This document shows positions 58,000 through 64,000 of a stretch of DNA of 64,000 nucleotides, piece by piece (positions within the stretch are counted from its first letter, which is position 1; each line of letters begins with the position of its first letter). Source of the DNA: Amoebidium appalachense (taxonomy: Eukaryota > Ichthyosporea); assembly GCA_963693365.1 (NCBI GenBank), contig CAVNZM010000010.1:5456001-5520000 (forward strand), read 5' to 3'. The translations under genes and the position numbers were made by a program. The notes beneath the pieces are model-generated. The model was not told the DNA's origin. It saw only the letters and a list, made by a program, of their open reading frames with translations, and searched no databases.

Positions 58000-58939
58000 G
58001 GGGGGGGGGGGAGGGGGGGGGGGGGGGGGGTGGACGGAGAGGGGTGGGTGGGTGAGTGGGGGGGGGGGGGGGGGGGGGGGGGAGGGAGGCTCTGCGGTTG
58101 GTTACTGGTTAAATACTGTCAATGCAACACACAGACACAGAGCTATTATACATAATACTTTTTTTCAGGGGACCACTTCATTTGTATTGTCACGGACATG
58201 TCTGGGAATGGGTTTACAATCACACGGATGAAGTTGTTGCAGATGATAGTTTTTACTCGTATCGAATGTTGCCCAGTGTTGGCTCACTTATACATGTACA
58301 AATGCAGGCTATATCAACACACTGCCCACACAGACTCACTTGCTTGTGCACGTGTTATAAATGGTGATCTGAATAGCCGGCACGGCTAGCTTGTATACAG
58401 GTGACCAACTGGACGCCCACCATTCGGGCTTCAAAATCAAACGATCTGCAGCAGACACACAACAAACCCCATTGCCCGAGCACAAGAAAGAGAGTTGCGC
58501 ATGTTTGGGTTGATGCATGTACGTGTACGTGTTTAGTATTACTGAGCCGAAGAAGGTTCAAAGACGGTTTATCGTAACTTTGCTGTTAATTAATTATCTT
58601 AAAAGTCTCATGGTCATTTTTCACCTTTGCTCCCACAATCAAACCACCAAGCATCTCCCCTTGATGTACATGTTTCTGTAACCAGGATAAAAATAAAGGA
58701 AAACCTTTACGGGAAGGCGCCCCAGGGAGGGGGAGAGATGGAGGATGGGGAGAGGGGGGGGGGGGGGGGGGGGGAGGGTAATTGGTCCGACAGTGTGGTA
58801 CGTATTCAGCCATGGGTGGTTGGTAAAAGAGTGGATGTGCATGCAGCACATGTAAGTACGGATATCGATGGTGGCGGCGTCGGTGTGCGTGTATCATGAC
58901 GTGCGCGCGCGTGTGTGCCCCGGGGGGAGGGGGGGGGGG

Positions 58940-58971
<32 letters not shown>

Positions 58972-60187
58972 ATGGGGGTCTATCTATATAACACCTTTTC
59001 ATTGCAAAATGCTCGCCTTGCACGGGATAAAGGAAACCTGCAAAAGAGCACCAGCACATACCAATGTCCTAGTGGAGAGATGAGGGGGGAGAGGGGGGGG
59101 GGGGGGGGGGGGGGGGGGGAAAGCAAATTATAACCCCCCCCCCCCCCCCCCCCTCCCTTTTGTTTTTTTTTGAATACGAAATGCACACCTGGAGACCCAG
59201 CACACAAACCATACCCAAATGGGTCTTCACTTAGAACCCAAACTCTGGGTTATCATACCACATCCCCTAGGCATGTTTACTGAAGAAAGATCAAGTTCTC
59301 TTCTGTCGAGTTACACTCCGAGGCGCATCAGAAGTTTTGTTCTATGATTTATTGTTTTCGCAATACATTGTTCCATACCACCCTCTCTTGAATGGGTACC
59401 AACCGTCATCACAGACTATTAATAGCATCATATCCATGTCTCACCTTAAAGACATCACCTGAGCTGCATGTTCCCCAAGAAAACGGGCGAACCCAAAGCT
59501 AACCACGAGCCGATTAATCATTCCAAAATCAGTAGTCTCCTTATGGCATTGCGTTCAGAGCGACAATCAATACACTTCAAACCAACAGTGTGAAAAATAC
59601 AGTTGAGCTTATTCTACTATCTTAGGCACGAAATACAACAAGATCAACAAACCCGGATAGTTTTACATTTCCAGCGTAGAGTGTGGAAATTGCGTTACAC
59701 TAGATCGATTATCCCATCTGTTACGAATTTCAAACTTCATAGCTTTGATACATAGACTGCGTGGGAAAAAGTAGTTTTAGGCATAAGAATCAACGACAAC
59801 CTACTACTTGCTATCTTCACACAAACACATAAGTGCATAGACCAAAACCTATTTAACAGTAGCGTGTTTGCCTATTTCGTGGGTGGTATGTTGTGGAAAT
59901 GTGTTGCATGTACATGTGTGGGTTTGGCATAACACATAATATCAACCCCTCCCCCACCCCCCCCCCCCCCAAAAAAAACAAAAAAAACAAAACAAAAAAC
60001 AAAAACAAAAACAAAAACAAAAAAAAACAAAAAAACAAAACAAAAAACAAAAAAGAAACCAACAGGCTACGAGCTCATATCCAAGGATTATGGCGAAGGC
60101 TCTCCTCAATTAACGGAACAAACCAAAACAACACCCAAACACCTACTAAACACGCCAAAAAACCGGTAAATACGAAGCCAAAATACG
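57882..60187. other. Convergent intergenic region between aspartic protease and ABC transporter
   Basis: G tracts at 57983-58082, 58756-58776, 58922-58971 and 59079-59119, the last followed by a C tract at 59133-59155. From 59160 to 59930 the DNA is unique, with no long frame. An A-rich stretch (AAAAACAAA units) lies at 59970-60060. Confidence 0.6.
60068..60092 (-). repeat. Decayed copy of the ABC transporter stop region
   Basis: GCTACGAGCTCATATCCAAG resembles GCTACGAGCTCGTATCCAAA at 60187, which holds the stop codon and last codons of the transporter on the minus strand. The copy is about 120 bp 3' of the real one. Confidence 0.75.

Positions 60188-64000
<3,813 letters not shown>

Overview
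The window is nuclear DNA from a eukaryote with intron-rich genes. Eight protein-coding genes can be rebuilt exon by exon from splice signals and reading phase; in seven, GT..AG introns and phases agree at every junction without edits. Intron signals look conserved: 5' sites of GTATGT or GTACGT type and CTAAC/CTGAC-like branch points. Protein kinase D, JMJD8, PITHD1, NAA38, AMPK-beta, a forkhead factor and an ABCC transporter together suggest an opisthokont, most likely a holozoan (a unicellular relative of animals or an early animal). The species cannot be named from the sequence alone.

Layout: PITHD1 homologue (minus, 3' end off the left edge, 141-2562); AMPK beta subunit (plus, 3140-9896), divergent from PITHD1 across about 580 bp; a gene-poor stretch with a palindromic-motif cluster and an inverted-repeat element (9.9-14.3 kb); a forkhead factor (plus, 14347-16178) that needs two +1 frame corrections; a tentative secreted cysteine-rich protein (minus, 18.9-20.9 kb); NAA38 (plus, 25186-27689, possibly starting at 23168); a 1,027-bp PIF/Harbinger-like element with TTA target duplication (28219-29245); a protein kinase D homologue of 14 coding exons (plus, 30452-42860); JMJD8 of 7 exons (plus, 45675-51110); a membrane- or GPI-anchored aspartic protease of 4 exons (plus, 54523-57881); and the C-terminal nucleotide-binding domain of an ABCC transporter (minus, from 60188 past the right edge).

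The genes do not form a pathway. AMPK-beta and protein kinase D are cytosolic signalling proteins. JMJD8 and the aspartic protease carry signal peptides.

The striking feature is what fills the introns and gaps: dozens of long poly-G/poly-C runs, composite C-then-A (or T-then-G) tracts, very long (CA)n/(GT)n and (CT)n arrays, and a short interspersed repeat next to poly-C. The protein kinase D gene also contains repeated, decayed copies of its own exon-intron boundaries, including eight versions of one 5' splice site. Nearly all long open frames in the window are translations of simple repeats and were not annotated.
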